Shown here piece by piece: positions 9,001-17,828 of a stretch of DNA of 64,000 bases (its first letter is position 1; the number at the start of each line of letters is the position of its first letter). The notes below the pieces were generated by a model that worked only from the letters and a program-made list of their open reading frames with translations, was not told the DNA's origin and did no database searches. The stretch lies in the NCBI GenBank assembly GCA_030430205.1, contig JAUIGE010000024.1, positions 1-64,000 of the forward strand. Direction: 5' to 3'. The DNA is from Bacteroidia bacterium (lineage in GTDB: Bacteria > Bacteroidota > Bacteroidia > J057). The position numbers and the translations under genes are program-made.

Positions 9001-11576
9001 AGTATCAGGTAGGCGAACAAGCCACCTTAACTATCCCCAGCGGACAGGCAGGCAGAGCCCTGGTCAGCATTGAGTCCGGCAACAAAGTTTTAAAATCCTA
9101 TTGGGTGAATGCCAGCAAGGGCAGCACACAGTTCAGCTTCCCTGTTACGCAGGAGATGGCTCCCAATATTTATGCGCATGTAAGCCTGCTCCAGCCTCAT
9201 GCCCAAACCCAAAATGACCTTCCCATGCGCCTCTATGGCGTGGTGCCGATCGAGGTAGAAGACCCCGAGACCCGCCTCCAGCCCGTCCTCAGCATGGCTG
9301 ACCAATTGGCTCCCATGGAGGAAGTGGTAATCAAAGTAGGAGAGAAAAACGGCGGGCCAATGACCTATACTGTTGCAGTAGTTGACGAAGGCCTTTTGGG
9401 CCTGACCCGCTACAAAACGCCCAACCCCCATGGTCATTTTTACCGCCGGGAGGCCCTGAAAGTCAAAACCTGGGACCTCTTTGATGATGTGGTAGGCGCC
9501 TATGGCGGAGAACTTACAAGCATGTTGAGCATTGGTGGTGATGGTGATGCTTTGGGAGCAGATGGCAAAAAGCCCGACAGGTTCAAACCTGTGGTCAAAG
9601 TACTGGGACCTTTCCAGCTAAAAGCCGGAGAGACACAAACCCATCGTTTTGTCATGCCCAATTACATAGGTGCTGTCCGCACCATGCTTGTAGCTGCTCA
9701 TGAAGGAGCCTATGGCCAGGCTGAAAAGGAAACACCTGTCAAGAAACCCTTGATGGTTTTGGGCACACTTCCCAGGGTTTTGGGCCCAGGAGAAGAATTT
9801 CAATTGCCAGTCAGTGTTTTTGCATTGGAAGAATATGTCAAAAATGTAAGCATACAGGTGGAATCAAACGGCATGTTTGAAGCCATCGGCAACAAAAACC
9901 AGAGCATGAACTTTGCTGATATCGGAGAGCAAATGGCCACCTTTGGCCTGCGAGTCAAAGAAGAGATCGGCACCGGGCATGTTAAAATCACCGCTCGCAG
10001 CGGCTCCGAAGTCGCCGTGTATGAGACGGATATCCTTATCCGTCCATCCAATCCCCGTCTCTACCGAAGCTTTGCTTCGGTGATACAGCCCGGAGAAAGT
10101 TGGAAGCGCCGCTTCCGTCCCGTAGGCATGACTGGCACCAACAATGGTGTATTGGAAATCACCAATATTCCTCCGCTTAACCTCGGGAAGCGATTGAAAT
10201 ACCTGATTCGCTATCCTTATGGCTGTATAGAGCAGACTACTTCCAGCGTATTTCCCCAGGTTTACCTGAGTAGCTTGATGGAACTGGATGAAAAGCAGAA
10301 AAGCGATATTGACAACAACATCCGCGCGGGCATCATCCGCCTCCAAAGTTTCCAGTTGGGAAGTGGTGGAATGGCCTATTGGCCGGGTAATGGGGAAGCC
10401 AATGAATGGGGAACCAATTATGCAGGAAACTTCCTGCTGGAAGCCCAGGAAGCAGGCTATAGCATTCCTTCAGATTTCCTCCAGAAATGGGTCAACTTCC
10501 AGACGGAAAAAGCCCGTAACTGGTCCTACTCCAACCAAAAAGGAAATGATGTCACCCAGGCTTATCGCCTCTACCTGCTGGCACTTGCCAGAGCTGAGGA
10601 CATGGGTTCTATGAACCGGATGCGCCAGCAGACGAGTCAATTGTCCATACAGGCCAAATGGTATCTGGCTTCAGCTTATCACTTGATTGGCCAGGGAGAT
10701 ATGGCCAAAAGACTCAGCAAAGACCTGAGCAAAGAGGTAGGAGATTATGTAGAACTCAGCAATACTTTTGGTTCCTCGGTTCGAGATAAAGCCCTGATTG
10801 TCCAGGCCTTAGCTGCGATGGATCGCAGGGATGAAGCAACCGGTCTTGTCCAGCAATTATCGGATCGATTGTGTGATGAGGCATGGATGAACACCCAGGC
10901 GACAGCTTATTCTCTGGTAGCCATGGCAAAATACATAGGGAAGGCGGGTATTTCCAGAAAAATGCTTTTCTCCTATGCCATAAATGACGGCAAATTGCAG
11001 AGCACAAGCTATGAAAAAGCTATCTGGCAAACAGAAATAGGTTCGGAAAAAGATGGGCAGGTAGAGGTCAGGAATACAGGTAAAGGATTGTTATTCACAC
11101 GCTTAATCCTCGATGGAATTCCATATCGGGAAGATACAGCTATGGTAGCAGCAGGGTTGAAGCTGGATGTAGCCTATGTAGATCAGGGGGGGAAAGCTAT
11201 GGATGTCAGCCGCATCCGTCAGGGGGAAGACATCACTGCAATTGTGACTATTACACACACAGGAAGGACCGGAAAATATGAAGAACTTGCCCTGGAGCAA
11301 GTCTTTCCGGCTGGTTGGGAGATACACAACCACAGGCTGGATGGAAGCGATCCCGGAGGCAACACGCCCGAGTATCAGGACATCCGTGATGACCGAGTCT
11401 ATAGCTTTATGGACCTGGCGCAAGGCGCCAGCACAAAAATCCATATTGACCTAACGGCCAGCTATTTAGGAAAATACTATTTACCTGCCGTATCCGTCCA
11501 TGCTATGTATGACAAATCCATCAATGCACGGCAGCCAGGAAAGTGGGTTGAGGTTGTTTCCCAATTAGGGAACTAA
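6003..11576 (+). CDS. Bacterial alpha-2-macroglobulin family protein
   Basis: This 1857-residue protein is a YfaS-type bacterial A2M, a periplasmic protease trap thought to protect the cell after outer-membrane breach. An N-terminal hydrophobic segment (about residues 8-27) would anchor it; there is no lipobox, unlike the E. coli protein. Macroglobulin domains follow, including the MG2 hallmark GERGVWRPGD at about 631-640. The thioester motif CIEQ begins at Cys1408 (PYGCIEQTTSS), so the covalent trapping chemistry should be intact, and the alpha-helical thioester domain follows (GGMAYWPGNGEANEWGT). The usual partner, penicillin-binding protein 1C, is not next to it or anywhere in the window. 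A Bacteroidota promoter lies just upstream. Confidence 0.93.
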   Translation: MTKRAPIYLLIGLGIVVFLSALVLYVTPLKASKTLPIYNPAFDNYLSAFTAGEISKQSDVKVRFASSIVDSTLVGQEISKKHFEIEPGIDGQLRWLDTRTLIFEPSRPFQSNALYTVQLAMDAFIADIEPSLTHFNFFFRTQPQSFKIEMLGNESSEDELSRYQLVKGQIRSLDIEPVENIEKMVQATLEGKNRKIHWKHDPEAKIYLFEIDSLERQTDAQKLNISWDASIIELEGKGEEKINIPALGNFKTTQILAFNGSSPYIQIDFSEPLQPTQNLNGLIRLAHHELTYVIEGNQVKVFPKRRPKGATEIVVLQGIENRKGHRSQQDFRQTLTFEEAKPELKLVGNGVIIPQSQSLPFIFEAIGLKAVDVRVIRIFEDNIQQFLQINRLGEENELKRVGRIVARKEISLDKNPQTDLRQWNTHAIDLSSLIQTQPGAIYQVAIGFKKAYYVDACEATPTPVTQNMKAEKDMLAVDWDWDTYEESGEDSYWDYWSEDYRYDHRNDPCKDAYYNSGRVIKRNVLASDLGLIAKRGDDEMFIAVTDLKTTDPKANVQLEVYNYQQQLLTTVSTNEDGIANIRLSKAPYLLLARSGKQRGYLRLDDGSSLSLSRFDIQGVSYHKGIKGYLYGERGVWRPGDEIFLNFILEDKNKSLPSAHPLVFELFNPKGQRVDNIINTSGTGGIYSFTTQTAPDAPTGNYLARVKVGGATFEKSLKVETIVPNRLKLLLDFGVDALSNETRSLKSELAVTWLHGAIARNMDTEVKVTLKQGHTSFAKYLDYHFNDPTRSFNSEEKVLFTGKLDENGKAQIPCNIQASGAAPGQLVANFVGRVMEPGGNASTDRFSLPFHPYDVYTGVKLPKGDAARGMLLTDIDHEVKIVTLDNKGNPVSKEGVRVKLYKLNWKWWWDKSSDEDLGAYIGRSHSRLLQEGTINTVNGKGSWKLRINYPQWGRYLVRVEEPGGHATGQIVYIDWPGWAGRAQSDNPGGAKMLVFASDKSKYQVGEQATLTIPSGQAGRALVSIESGNKVLKSYWVNASKGSTQFSFPVTQEMAPNIYAHVSLLQPHAQTQNDLPMRLYGVVPIEVEDPETRLQPVLSMADQLAPMEEVVIKVGEKNGGPMTYTVAVVDEGLLGLTRYKTPNPHGHFYRREALKVKTWDLFDDVVGAYGGELTSMLSIGGDGDALGADGKKPDRFKPVVKVLGPFQLKAGETQTHRFVMPNYIGAVRTMLVAAHEGAYGQAEKETPVKKPLMVLGTLPRVLGPGEEFQLPVSVFALEEYVKNVSIQVESNGMFEAIGNKNQSMNFADIGEQMATFGLRVKEEIGTGHVKITARSGSEVAVYETDILIRPSNPRLYRSFASVIQPGESWKRRFRPVGMTGTNNGVLEITNIPPLNLGKRLKYLIRYPYGCIEQTTSSVFPQVYLSSLMELDEKQKSDIDNNIRAGIIRLQSFQLGSGGMAYWPGNGEANEWGTNYAGNFLLEAQEAGYSIPSDFLQKWVNFQTEKARNWSYSNQKGNDVTQAYRLYLLALARAEDMGSMNRMRQQTSQLSIQAKWYLASAYHLIGQGDMAKRLSKDLSKEVGDYVELSNTFGSSVRDKALIVQALAAMDRRDEATGLVQQLSDRLCDEAWMNTQATAYSLVAMAKYIGKAGISRKMLFSYAINDGKLQSTSYEKAIWQTEIGSEKDGQVEVRNTGKGLLFTRLILDGIPYREDTAMVAAGLKLDVAYVDQGGKAMDVSRIRQGEDITAIVTITHTGRTGKYEELALEQVFPAGWEIHNHRLDGSDPGGNTPEYQDIRDDRVYSFMDLAQGASTKIHIDLTASYLGKYYLPAVSVHAMYDKSINARQPGKWVEVVSQLGN

Positions 11577-11631
11577 GAGTTTCGGGTTTCGGGTTGCCGC
11601 TCGAAACCCGAAACCCAAAACCCAAAACCTC
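11577..11631. repeat. tttcggg repeat, family 2, locus 1 (inverted)
   Basis: Directly after the A2M stop, gagtttcgggtttcgggtt (11577-11595) is followed by its inverted copy gaaacccgaaaccc (11603 onward) and aaaacccaaaacct. The arms can form a 12-bp stem. The same unit occurs at 17693-17719 and 50592-50639. Confidence 0.8.
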
Positions 11632-11671
11632 AAATAGTTGAAGGTCTTTATCAGGCCTTCAGCTATTTTGC

Positions 11672-11702
11672 TTTGCAAAAGCATATTAATTTCCTAATTT
11701 AC
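11672..11702 (+). promoter_or_regulatory. Possible promoter for the T9SS cargo gene at 11773
   Basis: TTTG at 11672-11675, a 19-bp spacer, then TAATTTAC at 11695-11702 (6 of 8 to TAnnTTTG). The spacing matches the stronger promoters in this window, but the -7 element is weak. Confidence 0.3.
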
Positions 11703-11772
11703 TTACAAACTGAACATTTCCGCCGGAGCAACTATTCAGGCCTGTTAAACTCATCATTACAACACATTACCT

Positions 11773-14700
11773 ATGAAGCTTTTTACTTTTATCTTTTGTT
11801 TTTTGGCAGCTGCACTCAGCAGCCAGGCTCAGTCAAGCGGGGGCCCCGATGCCTACGGCTACCGCTGGTATACTCAAAGCAGCAATTCTCCCAATAAACC
11901 TACCTACAGTTGGGTTGACATCAGGTCAACCGGCACCCTGATCCAGGGGCTGGGAGATGACAATTTTGCCGGGCCATACAACATTGGTTTCGACTTTCCT
12001 TTTTACTGGACAAGCTACAACTCCCTCTACATTGGTTCCAATGGTTATGTTTCTTTTGATAATATCAATATCAGCTCCATCGCAACAGGCTTTCCCATCT
12101 TCCCGCTTGCTGACAATCGGGATGATGTAATTGCTCCTATGATGTGTGACCTGACATTGGCAACGGTCAATCCGAATTCTCCTAACCCAGGTAATGTTTA
12201 CCTGTGGACCAATAATTTTGACAGTTGCATTATCAGCTATGTAAATGTTCCTTTTTGGACCAATAATGTGAATCAATATGCGGGTTCCAATACCTTTCAG
12301 CTTATCCTTACCAAAGCGGATAGCAATATTACCTTTCAGTATCAAAATCAAACGGGGATTTATGATCCCGCCTATAATTTCGCACAAAACCCTGTTGTTG
12401 TGGGAATTGAAAACGCTACGGGTACCATCGGTCTAACGACCTATAATGACTCGCTTATAGCGGCTGGTACAGCGATTAAATATGACTATCCCGGAAGCAC
12501 ATCTTTTGTAGCCAAGGACGTAGAGCCAGCCTGGGTAGGCAACCCCAAAAATGGGGGCTTCTTTTACCCCTATCATCGGGGACCTTTTAGAGGTGTTACC
12601 CAGATTGACAATGTGGGCAATATTGCCGTCGGAGATACGGTAGACGTCGACTTGTTGGTCCTGGACGCAGCTAATTTCCCCCGACATACGGATCAGGATC
12701 GCCTGCCTGTTATTGGCCTGGGCGGTAGCATCAATGTGCAATTTGGTACCGGGTACCTCATGAATGTGGCCGGACATTATACCTACCGGGTTGAGACGAC
12801 ACTTGCCGGAGATATTAACCCGACCAATGACCTGGTAGAAGTCGAGTTGATTGCCACAGATACCACCCAACGCAGCATGATGCTGACCTATTGGAATGGC
12901 AGCGCCCTGCCGGGCACAACCACCTCCTGGAATGGAGGGGGATCAGATGACGGTATTGGCTTATATTTTGAGCCTCCTTATTATCCTGTGGAACTGACGC
13001 AGATGGAAGCTTTTGTAAATGTTACTACGGGCCAAATCGGAACCACCAGCTTTGAAATGCGCGTTTATGCAGATGATGGCCCTCCTGGCCAGGGCACATT
13101 ATTGGCAAGCGTCTCAGTACCCAGGCTTTCCGTCACGACGAATGCATGGAATGTATTGACCCTCCCCAATCCGGTAAAAGTTGATTCAGGCGGTGTATAC
13201 ATCGGCTGGTATATGACAGGTACCAATATTGCATTAGGGATGGAAACTTCACGTCCTTTCAGCTTCAGATCCTATGAGGTTTTGAATGATACCTGGTCAA
13301 CCTTCCGCTTCGGAGATGTCCAGGACCCCATGGTCAAGCTTCACTTTGACAAAGCCTGTACTGTCCAGGGACTCAACCTGGGTGCCGACACAAGTATCTG
13401 TAGCAATGACACCCTATATCTGGACGCTGGTGCAAACAGGCTTCTTACCCAATGGTCCACAGGTTCTTCCAATAGAGAGCTTACCGTTACCCAGCCCGGA
13501 ACCTATTCTATTTATGTGGAAGATTCTTCTTTTTGCCGGGGCTATGACACACTCACCGTTTCTTTAATCCCGGCACCATCGGTCGACCTGGGTCCAGATA
13601 CCTATTTCTGTGAAGGAGACAGTGTGACCCTGGATGCAGGCCCCGGTTTCAGTTCCTATTTATGGAACGATGGTTCTTCTGGCCAAACCCTAACCGCCCA
13701 CATGACAGGCGTATATTACGTTACTATTTCCGACTCCAGTGGCTGTGTGGAAGAGGACATTGTCCTGGTATCTGAAAATCCCAATCCTTTTATCTTCCTC
13801 GGACCCGACATCGTCGGTTGCGTAGGCGAACCTGTCCCCCTATCTGGCGACCCTGGCTTCTCGACCTATTTCTGGTCTACAGGTGATGCACTTGCCAATA
13901 TCATCGTGACACAGCCTGGAACATATTGGCTGACTGTCACTGACCAGTTTGGCTGTATGAATACAGACACCATTAATATCACCATGGATGGTGGGAATAT
14001 CAATCTGGGGCCAGATGTAACATTATGTGAGGAAGACAGCATCATACTCGATGCGGGTTCAGGATTTAGTGCTTATATCTGGTCAAATGGAGCACTCACA
14101 CAAACCCTTGTCATAAAAAGCTCAGGCACTTATGATGTAACGGCGATTGATGGGAATTGCAGGGCAATGGATACCATTGTGGTAGATGTAGACCCTTTAC
14201 CGGTACCCGATTTTTCTACAGTTCCTACCAGCAACCTGCAACGTTTTGCCTTTCAAAACCTTTCCCAGTTTGGCCTCACCTCCACATGGGACTTTGGCGA
14301 TGGGCAAACCAGCACTTCCACCTCGCCGATCCATACTTTTCCCGCTCCGGGAAAATACGTGGTGTGCCTGACAGCCCACAACCTCTGCGGAGACAGGGTG
14401 CATTGTGATACCATTGCCACAGGCAATGTCTCCCTCAACGATCCCCTCCAGGAAAATCTGAAGATTTTCCCCAATCCCGCCTCCCAACGGTTCTACCTGC
14501 AGGTAGAGGGAATCCAACTCAATAACACCCAGCTACAGCTGCTCGATGTCAAAGGACGTGTCCTTTATACGCAGGCTGCCGGCGTCCTGAAGGACGGAGA
14601 TCGTGTGGAGATCGCCCCAGGCGATCTGGCGAAGGGAATGTATATGTTACGGATTAGTTCTGATTCGCATCAGGTGGTGCGAAAAGTGATGATTGAATAA
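11773..14700 (+). CDS. T9SS type A cargo protein with Ig-like repeats and PKD domain
   Basis: The 975-residue protein starts with a clear signal peptide (MKLFTFIFCFLAAALSSQAQ). Residues about 25-240 form a nidogen/GEVED-like beta domain (SNGYVSFDNINISS, FQLILTKADSNITFQYQ). A second beta domain follows. Residues about 535-800 hold four tandem Ig-like repeats opening LGADT/LGPDT/LGPDI/LGPDV with dxxYxWSTG-type cores. A PKD domain (STWDFGDGQTSTS) is at about 815-885. The end is a T9SS type A sorting domain (LKIFPNPASQRFYLQV, LLDVKGRVL, GMYMLRISS). This architecture is typical of adhesins or carbohydrate-binding surface proteins, but no catalytic motif is visible. It ends in a strong shared terminator. 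Confidence 0.88.
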   Translation: MKLFTFIFCFLAAALSSQAQSSGGPDAYGYRWYTQSSNSPNKPTYSWVDIRSTGTLIQGLGDDNFAGPYNIGFDFPFYWTSYNSLYIGSNGYVSFDNINISSIATGFPIFPLADNRDDVIAPMMCDLTLATVNPNSPNPGNVYLWTNNFDSCIISYVNVPFWTNNVNQYAGSNTFQLILTKADSNITFQYQNQTGIYDPAYNFAQNPVVVGIENATGTIGLTTYNDSLIAAGTAIKYDYPGSTSFVAKDVEPAWVGNPKNGGFFYPYHRGPFRGVTQIDNVGNIAVGDTVDVDLLVLDAANFPRHTDQDRLPVIGLGGSINVQFGTGYLMNVAGHYTYRVETTLAGDINPTNDLVEVELIATDTTQRSMMLTYWNGSALPGTTTSWNGGGSDDGIGLYFEPPYYPVELTQMEAFVNVTTGQIGTTSFEMRVYADDGPPGQGTLLASVSVPRLSVTTNAWNVLTLPNPVKVDSGGVYIGWYMTGTNIALGMETSRPFSFRSYEVLNDTWSTFRFGDVQDPMVKLHFDKACTVQGLNLGADTSICSNDTLYLDAGANRLLTQWSTGSSNRELTVTQPGTYSIYVEDSSFCRGYDTLTVSLIPAPSVDLGPDTYFCEGDSVTLDAGPGFSSYLWNDGSSGQTLTAHMTGVYYVTISDSSGCVEEDIVLVSENPNPFIFLGPDIVGCVGEPVPLSGDPGFSTYFWSTGDALANIIVTQPGTYWLTVTDQFGCMNTDTINITMDGGNINLGPDVTLCEEDSIILDAGSGFSAYIWSNGALTQTLVIKSSGTYDVTAIDGNCRAMDTIVVDVDPLPVPDFSTVPTSNLQRFAFQNLSQFGLTSTWDFGDGQTSTSTSPIHTFPAPGKYVVCLTAHNLCGDRVHCDTIATGNVSLNDPLQENLKIFPNPASQRFYLQVEGIQLNNTQLQLLDVKGRVLYTQAAGVLKDGDRVEIAPGDLAKGMYMLRISSDSHQVVRKVMIE

Positions 14701-14711
14701 AGAAAATGTAT

Positions 14712-14740
14712 AAGGGCGCCAATTGGCGCCCTTCTTTTTT
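14712..14740. terminator. Bidirectional intrinsic terminator
   Basis: A perfect 22-nt palindrome, aagggcgccaattggcgccc plus tt (14712-14733), is followed by ctttttt on the plus strand. It separates the convergent T9SS cargo gene and ankyrin gene; the minus gene's stop codon lies in the T run. Confidence 0.88.
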
Positions 14741-17675
14741 ACTTCAACCACTTAGCCAGCTCCCGCTGGTTCGCCTTACGTGCAATCTTATAAGGCGTCC
14801 TTCCAAAGAAGTCTTCGATGGTTTTATCAGCTCCTGCTGCAAGCAGGTATTCGATCATGGCCAGGTCTGCATTTTGGGCTGCATAGTGCAGGGGCGTCAT
14901 ACCGGATTCGCCCCGGGCATTGACATCAGCACCTTTTTCTATAAGAAGGCCCAGGTGATTTAGGTCATTGGCATAAGCTGCCATGTGGACGGGCTGCCAG
15001 CCTTTGTTATCCTTAAGCGAAAGGTCAGCGCCTGCGCCTATAAGCATCGCACTCAGCTCTTTGCGGCCTTCAAGCAAGGCCATATGCATAGGCGTGCGGC
15101 CATTGCGATCCAGCGGATCGAGGCTGTGGCCATTGGCCAGGAGGAGGACAACTATGGAGCGGAAATTATGATGAACCGCCAGATGCAAAGGGCTTTCTGA
15201 TGACCCTGTCCGCACTTCCATCGAAACCTTTTTTTCCTCCAGAAGCTTTCCTACCAAAGTATCTGCTCCTGCTTCTATGGCTTCCAAAAGCAGGTATTTT
15301 CCTTCTATCGGATCGGAAAAATTTCCATTAGCATCCAACAATTGCGTAGCTATTTTTTCATGTCCCAAAGCAAGCGCATGAAAAATAAATGGGCTACCCA
15401 TGGGATGTTTTGCCAAAGCCAGATCGGCATCATACTGAATCAACAGAGGCAGCTGGCTTCCTTCCCCTTTTTCCATACAGAAAATAAGCGCCTGCTCACA
15501 CAGAAAAGAAATGCTCGAATCTTTTTTGGATGCCAGAATTTTGAGACTGGGTTCAATCTGTGCCTTGTAGGAAAGCAGTTTTTGAATGATGCTATTTGCC
15601 TGCTTTTCAGCGGCATAGGCAAGAGGTGTCATGCCCTCTCCATTGGCGTGGTTTACGTCAGCGCCTTTTTCCAGCAAATCATCTATCAGGTGATTATGCC
15701 CCAGGCGGATTGCCATCATCAGCAAATTATCGCCCATGGCATCCGCCACGGCGACATTCGCCCCCACATCCAGAAATGTATTCAACAATTTTGCGCTGCC
15801 TTTTTCAGTAGAAAAAAGCAAAGCCGCATCCAGATCCATGCCCGTTTTTTGTTCCAAAAACATTCTCAACACCTCCATGGATTCTTTCTCTGTCGCGATG
15901 AGCAAAGGGCTTTTGCCCGATTCCCCCAACTGCGCCGGATTGGCTCCCTGCGAAAGCAGAAAAGTGGCAGATTTGATTTTATTTTCCGCTGCCGCCATTT
16001 CCAGCAAAGCCTGCTCACGGGTGATTTTTCCGGCGTTTTTTACGCGGAGTTCCGGCTTGAGAAGGATCGCCAGAACCTGGGCCTGGTCATGGTGCAGGGC
16101 AAACTCTGCCGGCGTTTTGCCGTCGAGGAGCATCTCATTTTTCAGCAAATTATTTTGCTGGGCGCGCTGAATATAGGAGACATCTCCATTGCTGATTTTA
16201 CGTCCCAGCTCTTTGACAAAAGCCGTCTGAAGCGAAACTTTTTCGTCCAAAGCTTCTTTGAGCTTCGGATTATAAGCAAGTGCTTTGTCCACTTCGGCAA
16301 GTTGTTCGATCACATCTGTAGCCAGATAGGCTTTGAGCAGATAGGCGCCCGCCAGGGTCGAATCCAGCGATAGCGCAAGGCTCAATTGCTCCCTTCCTTC
16401 CTGTAAAAAAGCTTCCTGCTTTTCCAGTTCTTCATACCTGCGAAATTTTCGTTTTGCGATTTCCAGATGAAAAACGGCCGTTTTGAGCGAGTCGGGAGTA
16501 AGCTTGCCTGAAAGCGAGCAGGGAGGTTTTTCGCAGCTTTTTTCCAGAACGGAAGCTGTTTTATCCAATGGATCTCCATACACTTCAAAACGCGCTTCAG
16601 CTTCCGCATTGGCCTTTTTTTGATTGAAAAAAGCCTCCTCACAGCTGTAAAAATCCCTGTTGGCGAGGTAACAGTTTTCCAAAGATTCGTCCTCAGCCAG
16701 GACGGCTTTGAGCAGCGCATCCTGCGCGTACTCTCCTGCTGTGTGGGCTTTTTCGTTGTATTGGTCCTGCAGCTGTTGCCAGAGTTGCTGGACTTTGTTG
16801 CGCATCGCAATTTCTTTCTCGGCCAGGGCCATTTTTTCCTTATGTGTAGCTTCAGAAAGGCCTAAAGCCTCCGCCGCCTGGTAGGACTTCAGGGCTGCTT
16901 CGTATTCTTTTTTGTCAAACAAAATATCCCCCTCAGCCAAATGGCTGGCATAATAGGCAAGATCCATTTTCTCCTTCAGGCCATCGGCCGTGGGATTGGC
17001 ATCCCATGCCTTTTGGTACAATTCAATGGCCAGAGAATAATTGGCGGCAGAAAAGGCCTTGTCAGCTTCTTTTTCCATTTCAGCAAAAACAGCCTGTTTT
17101 TCCCTGAATTGAATTTCTTCCTCCACAAATTGGAGACCTCCAAAATCGAGTTCGTAAATCTGTAATTTCTCCAATACAATCCCCTCTTCAAATGCCTGTT
17201 GCAGCCTTTGGAGCCAGGCGTTTTTTTCATCCAGGCTGTTAAATCTCCTTTTCAAAAAATCTTCCCACTCAAAACGAAAACTCACCGCATCGCCCCACAA
17301 TCCTCCATGGGGAGGCGTAGCCCCCATATCAAATCGCAATATGCCCAGCCTTTGGCCTTCGCTGATTACATCAGCTTCCATGACCAGGCTGCGGATGCTG
17401 ATAAGCTCCTTCACAGCCGCCAGATCCCGCATATTGTATGTTTTTCCCTTATAATGATACCGGGTCCCCAGATACCACTGAAGGTGAAAACTTGCCTGAG
17501 GTTGGCCTTCATTGTCATCCAGGGCCCATTTGATCGTCATGGAGGCCACATCTGGCCCATCTTTCCCCGCTGCGGGAACCATATTTTCAAGGCTTAGCGT
17601 ACCGCGGTAATCTGACGAAAACAGCAGCAGGGGCAGGCAAAAGGTTATTAGGAGGAGTGACGGGAGCTTTTTCAT
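14739..17675 (-). CDS. Secreted protein with TPR and ankyrin repeats
   Basis: An upstream ATG at 17747 would add 24 residues encoded by repeat DNA, so I place the start at 17675, where MKKLPSLLLITFCLPLLLFS gives a clean signal peptide (978 residues). The first ~180 residues are a unique domain. TPR-like helices follow (FSAANYSLAIELYQKAWDAN, KKEYEAALKSYQAAEALG), then a long helical linker, and about ten ankyrin repeats fill the last ~430 residues (NGEGMTPLAYAAEKQ, NGRTPMHMALLEGRKELS, SGMTPLHYAAQNADLAM). Ankyrin repeats are protein-binding scaffolds and are less common in exported bacterial proteins. There is no sorting domain or lipobox, so it is probably periplasmic. The partner is unknown. 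Confidence 0.85.
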   Translation of the reverse strand: MKKLPSLLLITFCLPLLLFSSDYRGTLSLENMVPAAGKDGPDVASMTIKWALDDNEGQPQASFHLQWYLGTRYHYKGKTYNMRDLAAVKELISIRSLVMEADVISEGQRLGILRFDMGATPPHGGLWGDAVSFRFEWEDFLKRRFNSLDEKNAWLQRLQQAFEEGIVLEKLQIYELDFGGLQFVEEEIQFREKQAVFAEMEKEADKAFSAANYSLAIELYQKAWDANPTADGLKEKMDLAYYASHLAEGDILFDKKEYEAALKSYQAAEALGLSEATHKEKMALAEKEIAMRNKVQQLWQQLQDQYNEKAHTAGEYAQDALLKAVLAEDESLENCYLANRDFYSCEEAFFNQKKANAEAEARFEVYGDPLDKTASVLEKSCEKPPCSLSGKLTPDSLKTAVFHLEIAKRKFRRYEELEKQEAFLQEGREQLSLALSLDSTLAGAYLLKAYLATDVIEQLAEVDKALAYNPKLKEALDEKVSLQTAFVKELGRKISNGDVSYIQRAQQNNLLKNEMLLDGKTPAEFALHHDQAQVLAILLKPELRVKNAGKITREQALLEMAAAENKIKSATFLLSQGANPAQLGESGKSPLLIATEKESMEVLRMFLEQKTGMDLDAALLFSTEKGSAKLLNTFLDVGANVAVADAMGDNLLMMAIRLGHNHLIDDLLEKGADVNHANGEGMTPLAYAAEKQANSIIQKLLSYKAQIEPSLKILASKKDSSISFLCEQALIFCMEKGEGSQLPLLIQYDADLALAKHPMGSPFIFHALALGHEKIATQLLDANGNFSDPIEGKYLLLEAIEAGADTLVGKLLEEKKVSMEVRTGSSESPLHLAVHHNFRSIVVLLLANGHSLDPLDRNGRTPMHMALLEGRKELSAMLIGAGADLSLKDNKGWQPVHMAAYANDLNHLGLLIEKGADVNARGESGMTPLHYAAQNADLAMIEYLLAAGADKTIEDFFGRTPYKIARKANQRELAKWLK

Positions 17676-17692
17676 GAAAAATGGGTTGTTGC

Positions 17693-17719
17693 GGGTTTTG
17701 AGTTTCGGGTTTCGGGTTC
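17693..17719. repeat. tttcggg repeat, family 2, locus 2
   Basis: gggttttgagtttcgggttt and its continuation lie 17 bp upstream of the ankyrin gene start codon. The unit is shared with 11577-11631 and 50592-50639. Its position supports starting the ankyrin gene at 17675 and not inside the repeat. Confidence 0.75.
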
Positions 17720-17828
17720 TTTTGAAGTTGCATGGCGAATTTTGCAAAAATTCTGGCTGGCTCCCAATCTGCCTCCCTGAGGGAGGATGTTTGGGGTGTG
17801 AATCTGAAAATGCGGCGAAGAAGAAAGC

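Noticed and set aside
15342-16373. 343-residue ORF antisense to the ankyrin gene
   Set aside because: It lacks domain motifs and a signal, and the opposite strand encodes a convincing TPR/ankyrin protein over the same bases.
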